This document shows positions 1 to 11,478 of a stretch of 64,000 bases of DNA, piece by piece. Each line of letters begins with the position of its first letter. The first letter of the stretch is position 1. The notes beneath the pieces are model-generated. The model was not told where the DNA came from. It was given only the letters and a program-made list of their open reading frames with translations, and ran no database searches. Both the position numbers and the translations under genes were made by a program. Source of the stretch: Taenia hydatigena. Lineage: Eukaryota > Platyhelminthes > Cestoda > Cyclophyllidea > Taeniidae. The stretch covers positions 6,567,960-6,631,959 of the forward strand of contig JADWOT020000005.1 in assembly GCA_036345935.2 (NCBI GenBank). Reading direction: 5' to 3'.

Positions 1-920
1 ACATTCCAAGTCCCCATTCCAGTCAAAATGTAAGTAAATGCCTATTCCTTACTTCTAGTGTTTTATCGTCGCAAAAAAAAACGTTCGACAACACAAATCT
101 GCTTCACTTTTAAAGAAACAACAAAGGGTTGGGGTTTAGGTTGGCCGAGGCTTCTCGCATCACTCCCAGTCCCTGGGTGGCACTTGACCATGCTCCTCAG
201 TTCACCTGTTAAGCATTTACTAGTCAAAATAAGTGTTCCAATTGTAGTCGATTGCAATGTTGGAAATCTGAAATTCCGCTAAGGATGACTTCTCATTGTT
301 AGCACACTTATGGCTGATCAAGATTTGGATTGTAATCTTACTATTGCACTGTGTCCAATTCTCCTGACATCTAAAGGCAAAGTAAGAGTAAATTCACAAT
401 ATTCTACCTAGTTTGGTAAAATGTGTGCAATCAGCCAACCCTCCTTATGCTAAACCCCTTGTGATGTACTTATGGATAATTTTTGGTGAAATGCCAGCTC
501 TCTTGCATTGCCACCATGCCTACTGTAGGCACTTCTACTAGTGCTGCCGCAGATGTTGAGGCTATTTCTAATAAATAGCCTCAAAGTCCGGTTAAATAGC
601 TTTATCTTCTGGATTAGTCGTTTGGACAAGAAATCGACGAACTCAAGCTGAGTGAAGTCGACACAAAAGCACGAGAGATTTTTAAATCAACTCTCTGGGA
701 AATGTTATTTAAGAATGGGAATACACGCTACTATGAACTTTACACTGGCGCAACTTTCGTAACACATAAAACTTTCTAATCTTTCATGTGGACATGAGTG
801 AGGTGTTTGCTTGTTCATTTGGATGATTAGTAGGTCATTATTTGGTCCACTCGATGGACCAGTATTTCGTCCGTATCCAGAAGTGGTCAACTTTATTATC
901 ATTAAAATCGACAGTTGTGG
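1..920. other. Gene-free left edge
   Basis: I see no supportable gene here. The open frames are short, overlap each other on both strands and match nothing I recognise. The segment ends where the first LTR element begins. Confidence 0.6.
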
Positions 921-1111
921 TTACAATACTTTGTTTTTTATGACTGCCGGTTTCGGTTTCAGTGAAAGAGGTGGCCATATTGCCCTAGCCGTGTGGGCTG
1001 GCCTCCGGGCCATACCGGCAGCCCCGCCCCCTCTGTCCATTGAATAGATATATATTCTGCCCTAGTATTTTGTCTTCTTCTGCCTTCAAAAGGGTGTCTC
1101 GACACGCTACA
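921..1111 (+). repeat. 5' LTR of TRIM copy 1
   Basis: It shares with the other copies the core ATGACTGCCGGTTTCGGTTT, the block around GTGGGCTGGCCTCC, and the end CTTCAA..GTCTC..CACGCTACA. Its left edge is eroded: TTACAATACTTTG instead of TGTAATACTTTG. Confidence 0.7.
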
Positions 1112-1670
1112 TTGGTGGCAGCAGAAAGCGGACCTGACTCTATAGGGTTTCTAGCCCGATCCCCATCGCCTGTGACATATTGCAGCGGTGCGAGAGAAGT
1201 GCCTGCACTGCGCATGGGAAAATCTCCCACATACCATAACAGAAGGCTGAAAACGATGTCCGTCTTTGCCATCCACCACATTCCCGTGTTCTACAGGAAA
1301 GCTGTTAACAACTAAAGCAACGGCACTATGCGTGGACCACCTGGAAAGGTTTCGTTGCGAAGATTTTCCCAACATGCCTGCTTAAGGCGACCGGTGTCTT
1401 ACATCTCTCCATAGACACGATGATGGTAGGCAGAACCTCTCACTCTGAATTCCATTCCCAAATCGGACGGCAAATCTCCAAGTCGGGTGGAAGTGTCAAG
1501 AGGGACCATTGTCGTTGGTGTCAAGTATCGCCTCAGTTGTGTCGAACATCAGCGAAGAGCACGGTTAACTCGTGAGTGCTTGTCGTAGCAGTGGTTACGT
1601 TGTGATGGCTGGCGTGGGAGGTCTACCAAGGAGAACGTAGGGGATGATGCTCGAAAGAAGGCAGAGGCTA

Positions 1671-1854
1671 TGTAACGCTTTGTTTGTTATGACTGTCGGT
1701 TTCGGTTTCGGTCACTTCGGTGGCCCTATTGTGCTAGCCGCGTGGGCTCGCCTCCAGATCGTGCCAGCAGCTCCATTCCCTCTGCCTATTGAATATATAC
1801 ATTCTGCCCTAGTATATGCTTTCTTTTGCCTTCAAGGAGTCTTGGAATGCTACA
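1671..1854 (+). repeat. 3' LTR of TRIM copy 1
   Basis: It has the TG...CA ends expected of an LTR. It carries variants (ACTGTCGG, ATTGTGCTAGCC, GGGCTCGC) that its own 5' LTR lacks but that recur in the 3' LTR of copy 2. Confidence 0.72.
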
Positions 1855-3477
1855 ATTATGTCTTTTCTTGTTTTCAGGTAAATCTCAGGGGTGCTACCGC
1901 AAAGATAAGTTAATTCCACTTAGTAAAAGTAGCAATGGGTCACGCATAGAACATATTTCTTGCAACGGAATTGACTTTGGTTTCTAAGTGGTTATAAAAT
2001 CCAGGACTCTTCTCAAATCAAAATTGTGAGAATTTGGGCGAGTGATAAGCCTAACCACACAATGTATTAACCAGTCATTTTACATTGAAAAGTTTTAACG
2101 CTTTTTAAATGGAAGTGATATTTCCAAGTCAAAGTAATCTATTTTAGCGTAATTTTTGTGAGGCAAGACAATTAATGGTTTGAATCGACAATACTTTTAC
2201 AACTCAAAAGAGTACTTCAACACTCGCGCAATATTTCCGAGTTTCAGCAGATGGTGTTTTCAAATAGATGATTAACTTTGATATTTGCACGATTGGCATA
2301 CGCTGATGCCCTTTCTTCAAATCAGGGCCACTCCAAAATGTCATAGAAGCATAACTCCTCCGACGGTTGGAAAGGAGCCAGCAATGCACCACATAAGCAA
2401 TTTGTGAAAATGATGTGAAAAGCCTTCTGACTTTGGAGCACAACACTTGCTGAATAGTAGACCGTTAATCTACTTTAGGGTTATTAATGATTCAATTTGC
2501 TATAAATGCTAATTTTTTCGATTAAATCTTAAAAAGGGCTTCTACTTGACGCGAAGTCAAATAACCCGGTGTCACCATCAACATCATCACCACAAAGCGG
2601 AGATTTTTAAAGTGCTTGGTTCATTTTATCGTAATTTATTTCTTATGCGCTTTCCTGAAAAATTTTTGAGTTCTTTACATCTTGATTAATCAGATTAATC
2701 AAGAACCGTGACAAGCATTCGTAAATCGGCCTCGGATTAGAATAAAAAAGTAATGAAACGATATTTTACTGCCAAACACAATTATCGAGTCCTCATCGGA
2801 TAAAACTGCTGAACACAAATGCAGTATTGATAGATCACATTTATTTAATTTGTGTCGAGCGGGAAATTTTGGAAAGGCATACTTTAATAGGAGCTTTCGT
2901 TGAAATGGAAAGCTGTCATTGGCTGTTAAAGGTAGGCCAAGCTCATAAATAATTATAGCTCAGATGCACGAAAATACTCTGCAAGCGCTTGCATCTACAA
3001 TCTGATCCTGTTCATACTCTGAAGAGATATCTACACATACAAAGAAATTTTCAACTTTTAGCCATCGAAAGGTAGCGGCTTAGAAATTGCGTTCCTAAAG
3101 CTTTCATAGCATTCCTCCTCTATTTGCACTTTAGTCGTCTCATTGTAAAGGCAGACAACCTATGTGGTAATATTAATTTACTTTACTCTGAATTAGGGCA
3201 AATTCTGAATACTATATTAATATAGATTGGTTAGATTTAAAATGTACAAGAAAGAAAAGTTCTGCTAATACGTAATTCCTGTTCTTCAATGTAGTTAGCA
3301 TGATCCCCCTAAATTAAAAATCTAAAATTCATCTACGAAAGCATTCTAACGAGTTTTTGAGTGGACAAGTGGTTTAGCAACAGGACGAAGATAATCAGCA
3401 GCACTACATGGCATCGGTGCCAACGCTATCTAGGGAAGTAAAAGGTTTCGATTACAATTTGAGAGCTATAGAGGTGA
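1855..3477. other. Gene-free spacer
   Basis: This is AT-rich DNA between TRIM copies 1 and 2. I see no gene, no RNA gene and no clear repeat in it. Confidence 0.55.
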
Positions 3478-4335
3478 TGTACGTGCAAGACCTTGTTTGT
3501 TATGTCTCTCGGTTCCGGCCATCCTGTCCTACCCGTGTGGACTGGCCTCTGGGCAATGCTAGCAGACCCATTCCCACTCTGTTTATTAAGTATACATATT
3601 CAGCCTAGTACACGCCTTCTTTTGCCTTCAAGGTAGTCTCAGCACGCTACATTGGAGGCAGCAAAAAGAGCACTCAACGTTATAGGGTTTCTACCTCGAT
3701 TTCCACCGCCTGTGGCATATTGCAGCGGTGCGCGAGAAGTGCCTGCACTGCGCATGGGAAAATCTCCCACATCCCATAACAGGAGAGTTGAGAACGACGT
3801 CCGCCTTTGACATCTACCCCATCTCTGTGTACTACAGAAAAGCTATTAACAAGTGAAGCGACACTGACCGTGGACCACCTGGAAAGATTTCGTTGCGGAT
3901 GAATTCTTAATATACCTGCTTAATGAGACTGGTGTACTAATGTCTGTCTACGAACATACTGATGGTTGGCAGAACCCCCTACTCCGAGTTTATTTCTCCA
4001 ACCTGGATGACGAAACTCCAAGTCTAGTTAAACTGCCAAGAAGGATCACTGATGTCTCAAACGCGTCGAATGTCGGTGACTGGCACGATTAGCTCGTGGG
4101 TGCCTGTTGCAGCAGTGATTAATTTGTGATGACTGAAGTGGGAGGTCTATCAAAAGAGAGAGAGGCTATGTAATGTTTTGTTTGTTATGACTGTCGGTTT
4201 CGGTTTCGGTCACTTCGGTGGCCCCATTGTGCTAGCCGCGTGGGCTCGCTTTCATTCCCTCTGTCTAGTGAATATATATAGTCTGCACTAGTTTTTTGCC
4301 TTCGTTTGTCTTGAAGGGAGTCTCAGGACATTACA
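3478..4335 (+). mobile_element. TRIM-like LTR element, copy 2
   Basis: The 5' LTR is 3478-3651 (TG start, GCTACA end), followed by TTGGAGGCAGCAAAAAG, which matches the primer-binding-site position of copy 1 with one change in its core. The internal part (3652-4168) aligns along its length with copy 1 and ends in the purine run AAAAGAGAGAGAGGC. The 3' LTR (4169-4335) starts TGTAATG, ends ATTACA and has lost a short block after GGGCTCGC. It is non-coding. No target-site duplication is visible. Confidence 0.75.
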
Positions 4336-4878
4336 GTGCGTTTTTAAGTTATTGTACTATTTTAAGCAAATATTAACGTTTGCACAAATTCTCTTTGGTT
4401 TTATTGGATGTAAAGCACTTTGTTCGACTTTGCTACACATCCCGACACCTCTCCTACATTTAAGTGACTTCATGAGCGCTCTCCGAACTGCCCTAGCTTT
4501 TATCGGCCATCTTAAAGCTTGCAAGCATTCCCGAACTAAAACTATAGGACAAGGTTAAGAGAGCTAATATCTAGTCTTGTTTGATTTACTGAGATACTTA
4601 CCTGAATTGCTAACAGAGATGCGATTATTAATAGGGTGCCATGGCTAAAATCCACCGTAAACGATAGCTTAATCAAATACTTAACTTAAGAAACGCAAAC
4701 TAACGCCTATTTCCTAACGATGCGTTCCCTAAATAAATGACAGCATTTGACGTGCTTCAACGAGCTTGCTGACACTTGGAGAGCTCAACATCACAATAGT
4801 TAACAAGAGATGGAACAAGTGAGAAGACGATTTTAGAAGAAGCAGAGAGTTGTACTTCCATTTGTAATATTAATTTTC
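4336..4878. other. Spacer downstream of the transporter gene
   Basis: This lies between TRIM copy 2 and the 3' end of the minus-strand transporter gene, so it should contain that gene's 3' UTR. I found no AATAAA on the minus strand close to the stop; an AATAAT lies on that strand near 4625-4632. No other gene is seen. Confidence 0.4.
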
Positions 4879-6495
4879 TTAAAATTTGCGAGAATCAATC
4901 CACTGTCGCTCTTCGCCTCGACGCAGCAACTCAGCCTGACTGATGCTTTGAGCAAGTGGGCAGTCCTTTGTATTTGGAAGGAATAGAAACGTCAAAAGGA
5001 TGGCGATGAGATTCATTATGGCATAGATAATGCCAGGCAGGTATGGACATATAAAATGTAGGTCATTTATGAATGTTGACAGGCCAGAAATCGCGCATCC
5101 AAATGCCATCACGAAAAAGAGGCCCATGTTTCGCACAGTTGTTGGAAAGAATTCAGTCATATGGAGGAGGCAAATGTTATATTCAACAGTCAACATGAGT
5201 TTTCCAATGCTAATGATTAGGGTATTCGCAAGGGAGGAATAGGGTCGTAAAATTGGCGCTAGTAGGAGAGAGGGGATCACAAAAACAGCAGCAAAAATGA
5301 AGCTGCAACGTCGGCTAAACAGGTGGCACAAAATCCATCCCAAAAAACTGGACGGGACTTCACTGAGCCCCATGTAGAATACATTCAAGAAGACGTTGTC
5401 TGAGGCAAAATCAGCATTCGTTGAGAGGCCATAGTAGCCAATACTTACAGCTGAAAGTTGGGCACAAAAAACCAAAAGAATGCATCTCACATTTGTTGAA
5501 CGAAACATGTCCACAAGGGCCTCAGACTTCTCTACGGGTTCTTTTAAAGTTACCATGTTTACAGAACGCACACCAGCAACTGCTTCGTCGAAAAAGTCCT
5601 CTGACAGCCTCACTCTATTCCACTTAGCTAGTGTGGCCAGTGTCTTCCGGTACTCCTCGTACTTACCATTAAGGATGAGCCATCGAGGCGATTCAGGTAG
5701 CAAAAAAAAGAGAGGAATATATCCAACAAGACCAAGAAGACCGTACATTCGAAACAATTTCCACTCTCTTGTTAAATAGGCCAGTCCAGCTGTAGACATA
5801 TAGCCCACACAGAATGGAATCCAATAGCAATTTCCGTATATGGATCGTTTCCTTGCTGGAAGTATTTCATACAGTAGGCTAGTTGCGTAATAACAGAGTG
5901 GAATGGATAGCATTCTCATGACTCGAAAAATGAAAACTTCTACAAGGCTGGAAGAGAAGGGGGTAACCAAACTCCAGACAATTTCCATAACCATGTAGAA
6001 GAGGAGAACCCTCCGTCGACTGAACTGATCCGTGAATATGGCAAGGGAGTGACCCACAGCGATCGCAATCATCGTTGCAGCAACTAGCCAATTCGCCCAT
6101 ATCCTCTTGTCGCATACTAGATCGTAATCCGTGATTATGGTAAGTCGCATCATGGAATCGTCGTAGGTGAATTTTGAGCAAGCTAGTCCATGCACATTTC
6201 TCCTTGCATCACTGACCGCTGCATAGCATTGCTCCATATCATTGTTGCTTGGAAATGGAAGTGGGAATTTTCGACCGGACTCAAGTTTAATGTAATCACT
6301 CCTCGATATCCAGGTAACATTTGAGGCATTCATGATTCGTGTATCTGAACAAGTGAATTTAGGGGAAAAACTCATAAATACGATGGATTGAAATTCATAG
6401 GCAAGAATGAAACTGAACGATGCCAAACATAGAGTAAGAATTACACCAAATAATCCATTTCCGTAGACTTTCTCAATGGCATTTTCGTAGTCCAT
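4879..6495 (-). CDS. SLC22A: SLC22-family organic ion transporter, single exon
   Basis: This is a 538-residue major facilitator protein of the SLC22 (OCT/OAT) family, which moves organic cations, anions or zwitterions across the plasma membrane. Evidence in order: N-terminus with the family pattern ENAIEKVYGNGLFG before TM1; a large loop (about 44-130) with four to five cysteines, two N-glycosylation sequons (N56, N59) and the signature YDLVC (124-128); the TM2-3 loop GHSLAIFTDQFSRRRVLL (148-165); EILPARKRSIYG (209-220); the hallmark LPESPRWL (266-273); EFFPTTVRNMG (448-458); and LPNTKD (506-511). The ATG at 6493-6495 is the first in frame. The frame runs 25 more codons upstream to just inside a stop at 6586-6588, but with no ATG, and the family start pattern fits 6495. 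There is no intron. The two repeated MFS loops lack parts of the usual D-x-x-G-R-R pattern. The substrate cannot be told. Confidence 0.9.
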   Translation of the reverse strand: MDYENAIEKVYGNGLFGVILTLCLASFSFILAYEFQSIVFMSFSPKFTCSDTRIMNASNVTWISRSDYIKLESGRKFPLPFPSNNDMEQCYAAVSDARRNVHGLACSKFTYDDSMMRLTIITDYDLVCDKRIWANWLVAATMIAIAVGHSLAIFTDQFSRRRVLLFYMVMEIVWSLVTPFSSSLVEVFIFRVMRMLSIPLCYYATSLLYEILPARKRSIYGNCYWIPFCVGYMSTAGLAYLTREWKLFRMYGLLGLVGYIPLFFLLPESPRWLILNGKYEEYRKTLATLAKWNRVRLSEDFFDEAVAGVRSVNMVTLKEPVEKSEALVDMFRSTNVRCILLVFCAQLSAVSIGYYGLSTNADFASDNVFLNVFYMGLSEVPSSFLGWILCHLFSRRCSFIFAAVFVIPSLLLAPILRPYSSLANTLIISIGKLMLTVEYNICLLHMTEFFPTTVRNMGLFFVMAFGCAISGLSTFINDLHFICPYLPGIIYAIMNLIAILLTFLFLPNTKDCPLAQSISQAELLRRGEERQWIDSRKF

Positions 6496-7156
6496 ATCTA
6501 CAGCCAGGCTGATGTCAGTGCTTTGCGTCGATGGTAACGTCGGTTTTTCAAGTGGACGTTTACACCACAAGTAGGTGATTTGTGGCTATTTACTTAAAGT
6601 GTTATCTGAATGGCCCATCGCGTGTGCTTGGCACCGTGTGTCAAACTGTTCAATTATCTAGCGTTACCCGGTGGCTTGGGTGAGCGAGTCAATTGCCAAC
6701 TTTTTTTTTTTACTTTATGCTGATAATTTTGTCTCAGTTAATAACTTTGTGGCTAATTTTTTACAGCGTTTCTCAGATGATTGGCTGCTTGAACCATTCA
6801 CTTAATCGTGTTCATTCTTGATCCGGGATCAACTTCCTTGTTGTACTTTACACTGCGGTCATTGTGTGTGAATAAAAGTACACTTAAATGGAGGCATTTT
6901 CTCGATTTTTGGATGATGCTGGAGCGCCTTGAGATTTTTTTTAAAGGCAACCACAGAAGGAGGATTGAAGCTGCTGGCATAGCTCAGAGAAAAGCCCACT
7001 CGGAAAAGGCAATATAGCTACCCAATTCCGTAATCGAAACCAGTCAAGCTTGATCAAATTCATGATCATAGACTTTATCTTCATTTGTCGGTTCGCAAAA
7101 CCTACCGACGATGGATGGAATTGAACTTTATAAATTGCACTCACTCCATAAGTACC
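6496..7156. other. Upstream region of the transporter gene
   Basis: This is the 5' side of the minus-strand transporter and should hold its 5' UTR and promoter. It contains an uninterrupted T run (about 6702-6712, an A run on the gene strand). I see no clear TATA box or initiator and no other gene. Confidence 0.4.
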
Positions 7157-8052
7157 TGCAATACTGCCGGTTTCGATTTCGGTCACTGAGGTGGCTACAA
7201 TGATCTAGTCTGGTGGGCTGGCCTCCAGGCCATGCCAGCAGCCCCATTCTCCCTGTCTATTTAATGCATCTATTCTGCCCAGTATTATGCCTCCTTTTGC
7301 CTTCAAGAAGGTCTCAGCACGCTGCATTGGTGGCAGTGGAAAGAGGACCTCACTTTATAGGATATCTATCCCGATCTCAGCGGGGCGAGAGAAGTGCCTG
7401 CACTACGTATGGGAGAATCGCCCACATCCCATAACAGAAGGCTGAAAACGCCGTCCACCTTCGGCATCCACCACATTCCTGTGTTCTACAGGATTGATAT
7501 TAACAACAAAAGCAACGACACTATGCGTGGATCACTTGGAAATGTTTTGTTGCGGAGATTTCCTTAATATACCTGCTTGAGGAGATCGGTGTACTAACGT
7601 CTCCCTACGGATATACTGATGGTTGGGAGAACCCCTTACTTCAAATTTTATTTCTCCAAACCGGACACCGAAACTGCAAGTCGAGTGGAAGTGCCAAGAG
7701 GGATCACTGACGGTGTCAAGCCTGGCCTCAGTTGTGTCAAAATGTGGGCGACGAGCACGGTTACCTCGTGGATGCTTGTTGCAGCACTGATGACGTTTTG
7801 ATGGGTGAGACGAGAATTTTGCCAAGAGAAGCGTCGAAGACGGCGCTGGAAAGGAGAGAGGGGCTATGTAATACTTTGTTTTTTATGACTGCTGGCTTCG
7901 GTTTCGACCACTTAGATGGTCATATTGCCCTGGCCGCGTGGACTGACCTCCGGGCCATGCCAGCTGCCCCATTCCTTCCGTTTATTGAATGTACGTATTC
8001 TGTCCTAGCATTATGCCTCCATTTGCCTTTAAGGGAGTCTTAAGGCGCTGCA
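7157..8052 (+). mobile_element. TRIM-like LTR element, copy 3
   Basis: The 5' LTR (7157-7326) has lost about 14 bp near its left end: TGCAATAC runs directly into CTGCCGG. TTGGTGGCAG follows at 7327 as primer-binding site. The internal part (7327-7866) ends in the best polypurine tract of the set, GGAAAGGAGAGAGGGGC (about 7848-7864). The 3' LTR (7867-8052) starts TGTAATACTTTG and ends GCTGCA. It has no coding capacity. The five bases on either side do not match. Confidence 0.78.
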
Positions 8053-9188
8053 CCCTACACCACCACTTGTGGTGTCAAGGCCCCCTTAAGGACATTGTGA
8101 GGCAGCCTAAGGACAGAAAGCAGTTGAGGTGAGCAAGTTTTAATGCAAATAAGGTGGAAGTGTACTCTCAATCGACTTCAAAGCGTCCGTGGTAGCATTG
8201 TGCATAAGTTGAACACGCTATGTTATGGGGAAATTTTTTAAGGGTCATTTTCATAATTTGGATACATTTTTGAGCTATACCGGCTTTTGAAGGAGTGGGT
8301 ATGGGTATGATGAAACAGTAAATGCCCCTCTGCAATTACTTATTTGCACACCATCCAAACCCTCCTATGGGTGCGATGTGACAATCGCGGCTCCTCTGCC
8401 ATTAACCACCTAATTCTTCGCAGAAATAATCAAAGTAGCATAACTCGTGTAGATCATGCATGCCACTAGTGATTAAAAAACCAGACAGCGTGTTATAAAT
8501 AAAACCCACCTTCATTCATGCAGTTAGTGAATGAAACACCTTCAAAAAGTTGGAGTGTCTCGGGTTGATCGCTTATTTATGTTGGACGCCTTCAACCACA
8601 ACGTCTAAAGTATTCGGACTTATCCACTGTTTTATTTAGCCAATTCGTTCTACATCTTTCGATATTCACCCTGTTTGGCGCTGAGGTAAAACCGTTGCAG
8701 TGATTCGAGAAGTATAATAAAAGTAGAGAGATACATCTGCTATGTTCCTAAAGCCCATAGAATCCAAACATCTGGCAATGCCCAATGGTGATAAGCTAGC
8801 CTTGTTGTGTCAATTTACTTCACTTCGCCAGTGGTATTTCATAAGGAAGACAAAGTGTGCAGTAGAAGAGTAAAATCGACATTATTAGGATAATTCGGCA
8901 GGTAAGTTGCAAGACATTACAGAAAGTGCCCGGTATTGTGTGAAAGAAGAGCAAAATTTTTCTGTAATTACGGTGAGATCGCATCCAAAAAGAGTAGGCA
9001 TCGGCATCACTGATACTAACCAACCGGAGTAGGTGAATTGGGCTCGACACATCTCAAATCGTGACATAGTGCTGCTGTTCAGCGTAGTGGATGAGACATT
9101 CAATAACTTGGCAATGCTCACTGGCTACTAGTTTGACGTAGTCGCTCCTTTATTATTCAGGTAATGGTGGAACCATTGACGAATCATT
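8053..9188. other. Gene-free spacer
   Basis: No gene is supportable here. The minus-strand open frames near 8820-9121 are short, overlap each other and carry no recognisable domain. Confidence 0.55.
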
Positions 9189-9995
9189 TGTAGCGTCCCG
9201 AGGCTCTCTCGAGGACAAAAGAAGGCAAAATACTACGGCAGAATATAAACATATTTAATAAAAAAGAGAATTGGAGCAACTAACATGGCCCAGAGACTGG
9301 ACATCGAGGCTTGGGCAATATGACCACCCAAGTGAACGAAACCGAAAATGGCAGTTATGACAAACAAAGTATTACATAGCCCTCTCCCTTTCCAGCGTCG
9401 GCCCCGACGCTCTTCCTGGTACACCTCCCGCCTCACCAATCAAAACGTCATCAGTGTTGCAACAGGTCCCCACGAACTAACCGTGCCAATCGCCTACATT
9501 CAACGCAACTGAGGCGATGCTTGATATTAACGTCAGTGATCCCTCTTGGCATTTCGTCGTCCGGTTTAGAAAGTAACTTCGGAGTAAGAGGTTTTGCCGA
9601 CCATCAGTAGGTCCGTAGAGAGACGTTAGTATATCTGCCTCTTTAAACAGGCAAGTTGGGGAAATCTCCGCAACAAAACCTTTGTAGGTGGTCCAAGCAT
9701 AGTGTCGCTTCAGTTGTAAATAGCTTTCCTATAGATGTCGAAGGTGGGCGTCCTTGCCAGTCCTTCTGTTGTGGGATGCCAGAGATTTTTCCCATACATA
9801 GTACAGGCACTTCTTTCACACCACTGCAATATGCCACAGGTGATAGAGATCGGAATAGAAACACCATCAAGCCGGGTCCGCTTTTAGCTGCCACTAATTT
9901 GGCGTGGTAAGACCTCCTTGAAGGCAAAAGAATGAGGCTGCCACCTCTGTGACCGAGGTCGAATCCGGCAGTCCGAACAAACAAAGTATTATACA
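9189..9995 (-). mobile_element. TRIM-like LTR element, copy 4 (inverted)
   Basis: This has the same element structure on the minus strand. The 3' LTR (in element orientation) is 9189-9376, from TGTAGCG to TATTACA on the plus strand. The internal part (9377-9899) has the purine tract next to that LTR, seen on the plus strand as CCCTCTCCCTTTCC. The 5' LTR (9900-9995) is cut to about 96 bp by an internal deletion that removes its middle. The primer-binding site on the minus strand is degraded (TAGTGGCAGC). It is non-coding. Confidence 0.75.
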
Positions 9996-10649
9996 TTTTT
10001 ATGAACAATAGAGTTCTGCTAAAAATAGTTAAAAGACAAGGGTTTTAAATCTGTAGGCGAAAATTGCAGTTAGAAATGCCGGAAGAAGTGTAATGGTTCA
10101 TTTATCAAGATCTTTTAGATGGTTTGCACGGAGTTTCTTAAAGGCGAGTGTGTATGTTTCAATTGTTTTAGGCGGTTTTTACTGCGATTTATACAGTCAC
10201 ATTTTACTTTATGCTTTAAATATTTTTTTTGTGATCAATGTTCTTTTCAGCACAAAATGATATATTAAGTTGGAATTCTGCTTTAGCGTAAAAATAGTCA
10301 AATAATCGACCATGTTTGTTTCAATAAACCCCAAATTTCCCGACATAATGCTTAAACACGAGCAATTTTTGGCTAACTCGTCAAAAATTATTCAAATACG
10401 ATTTATTATTAATTGGAAGTCTGTACCCGCAAAACACAGAGGTTTGACCTTAGATGTGTGGGTCCTCCAAATTACCAAAATGTGGTTAAATATTGTATTT
10501 CGCCTCCGAATAAATGTCATTTATGGACCTTGAATGAGTAAATCTCGAATTTGATCAAATTACGCAATGTGCCATTAACAGGATACGCACTAAATAACTG
10601 TATAATCTGATGTTGCTCTGCCTGTTGAGGTCGTGACAGTCAAAAATGG
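9996..10649. other. Gene-free spacer
   Basis: This is AT-rich and without a recognisable gene or repeat. The open frame around 10312-10533 has no features that support coding. Confidence 0.5.
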
Positions 10650-10852
10650 CCTTCTTTCACCCTTACTAATGAGAAGGCTGGATGCTTCTAGACATCTTCA
10701 TTGCATTCTGAGTAAATATGTCGAAGGGTGTAGGACGAGGATGTAGCCACCTCTGGAGAGCGACCACGCTGCTCTACGACCAGATTGAACTTGGCCTCCC
10801 GCCTCTCGCCCACAGAGCACATTTGAAGAACATAAGCATTACACTGCCCCTC
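10650..10852 (+). repeat. Dispersed repeat family B, copy 1
   Basis: It shares with copies at 11250, 25250 and 26690 a run with the landmarks AGGCTGGATGCTTCTAGAC, GGACGAGGATGT, GAGCGACCACGCTGCTCTAC and CACAGAGCACATTTGAAGAA. I do not recognise the family. It has no LTR, no terminal inverted repeat and no poly-A tail that I can see. Confidence 0.65.
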
Positions 10853-11229
10853 GTCTTTTGAGCGCTGTCCCCAGTGCTACCCTTGTTGGTTCGCTTCACT
10901 TATGCCATCGGGTAGTTTTCCTTCTTCTAAAGTTGCGTAGACTTCATTCCCGTAACCGACTGGTGGGACTCCTTTGTAAGGTGGAATCTTATCACGATGG
11001 GCGGTTGTTGGTTGGGTACGGAGTTGTGCTAGCGTCGCGCAGCATTAGTCAACGTCAGAGTCTGGAGAAACTGCTGCATCAATCGCTGCCGAGAAGAGCT
11101 CATGGGGAAGAGTGTGGAGGATTAGCGGAATTCTCTGGCTCGGTGGATATGAGTGGATATTGAACCTCACGGTTTTCATCCAGTCTGCAAAATTCATTCC
11201 TCCATTGAAGTGGGGAGGTCCGCCAACGC

Positions 11230-11478
11230 TGCCACCAATGTGGACGGTTCTTCCCTTTCCCCTTCTTTCCTTCTTCTGACCTTATTAACGAAAAGGCTGG
11301 ATGTTTCTAGACACCATTATTATTATGCTAGGGGCTGACATAGAGTAACTGTGTCGGAGGGTCTAGGACGAGGATGTGTCGGCCTCCGAAGAGCAACCAC
11401 GTTGCTCTACGACGAGGTTGAAATTGTCCTCTCGCCTCTGGCCCAAAAAGCGCATTTAATGAACATAGGTGTTTCATT
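11230..11478 (+). repeat. Dispersed repeat family B, copy 2
   Basis: It starts with the T/C-rich block after GGACGGTTCTTCCC, then AGGCTGGATGTTTCTAGAC, GGACGAGGATGTGTCGGCC and GAGCAACCACGTTGCTCTAC. The 5' T/C-rich block matches the copies in intron 5, so the family is longer than the part seen in copy 1. The 380 bp between copies 1 and 2 hold no gene that I can support. Confidence 0.62.

Larger units (their letters stand above)
921..1854 (+). mobile_element. TRIM-like LTR element, copy 1
   Basis: This is a short non-autonomous LTR retroelement. The 5' LTR is about 921-1111 and ends GCTACA. It is followed by TTGGTGGCAGCAG (1112-1124), which fits a primer-binding site starting TGG next to the LTR. 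The non-coding internal part (1112-1670) ends in a purine-rich stretch (about 1652-1667) that fits a polypurine tract. The 3' LTR (1671-1854) starts TGTAA and ends GCTACA. By eye the two LTRs differ at roughly a fifth of positions, so the copy is old. No gag or pol coding is present; the small frames inside are chance. I find no target-site duplication. Confidence 0.75.

Noticed and set aside
985..1375. Overlapping frames on both strands
   Set aside because: They lie within TRIM copy 1, change between copies and are not conserved as protein.
2575..2595. Short CATCA/ATCATC repeats
   Set aside because: Too short and irregular to be called an array or a regulatory element.
5421..5779. Plus-strand frames of about 70-100 codons
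   Set aside because: They are antisense shadows inside the well-supported SLC22 gene.
6496..6570. N-terminal extension of the transporter by 25 codons
   Set aside because: The frame is open but has no ATG; the family's N-terminal pattern starts at the ATG at 6495.
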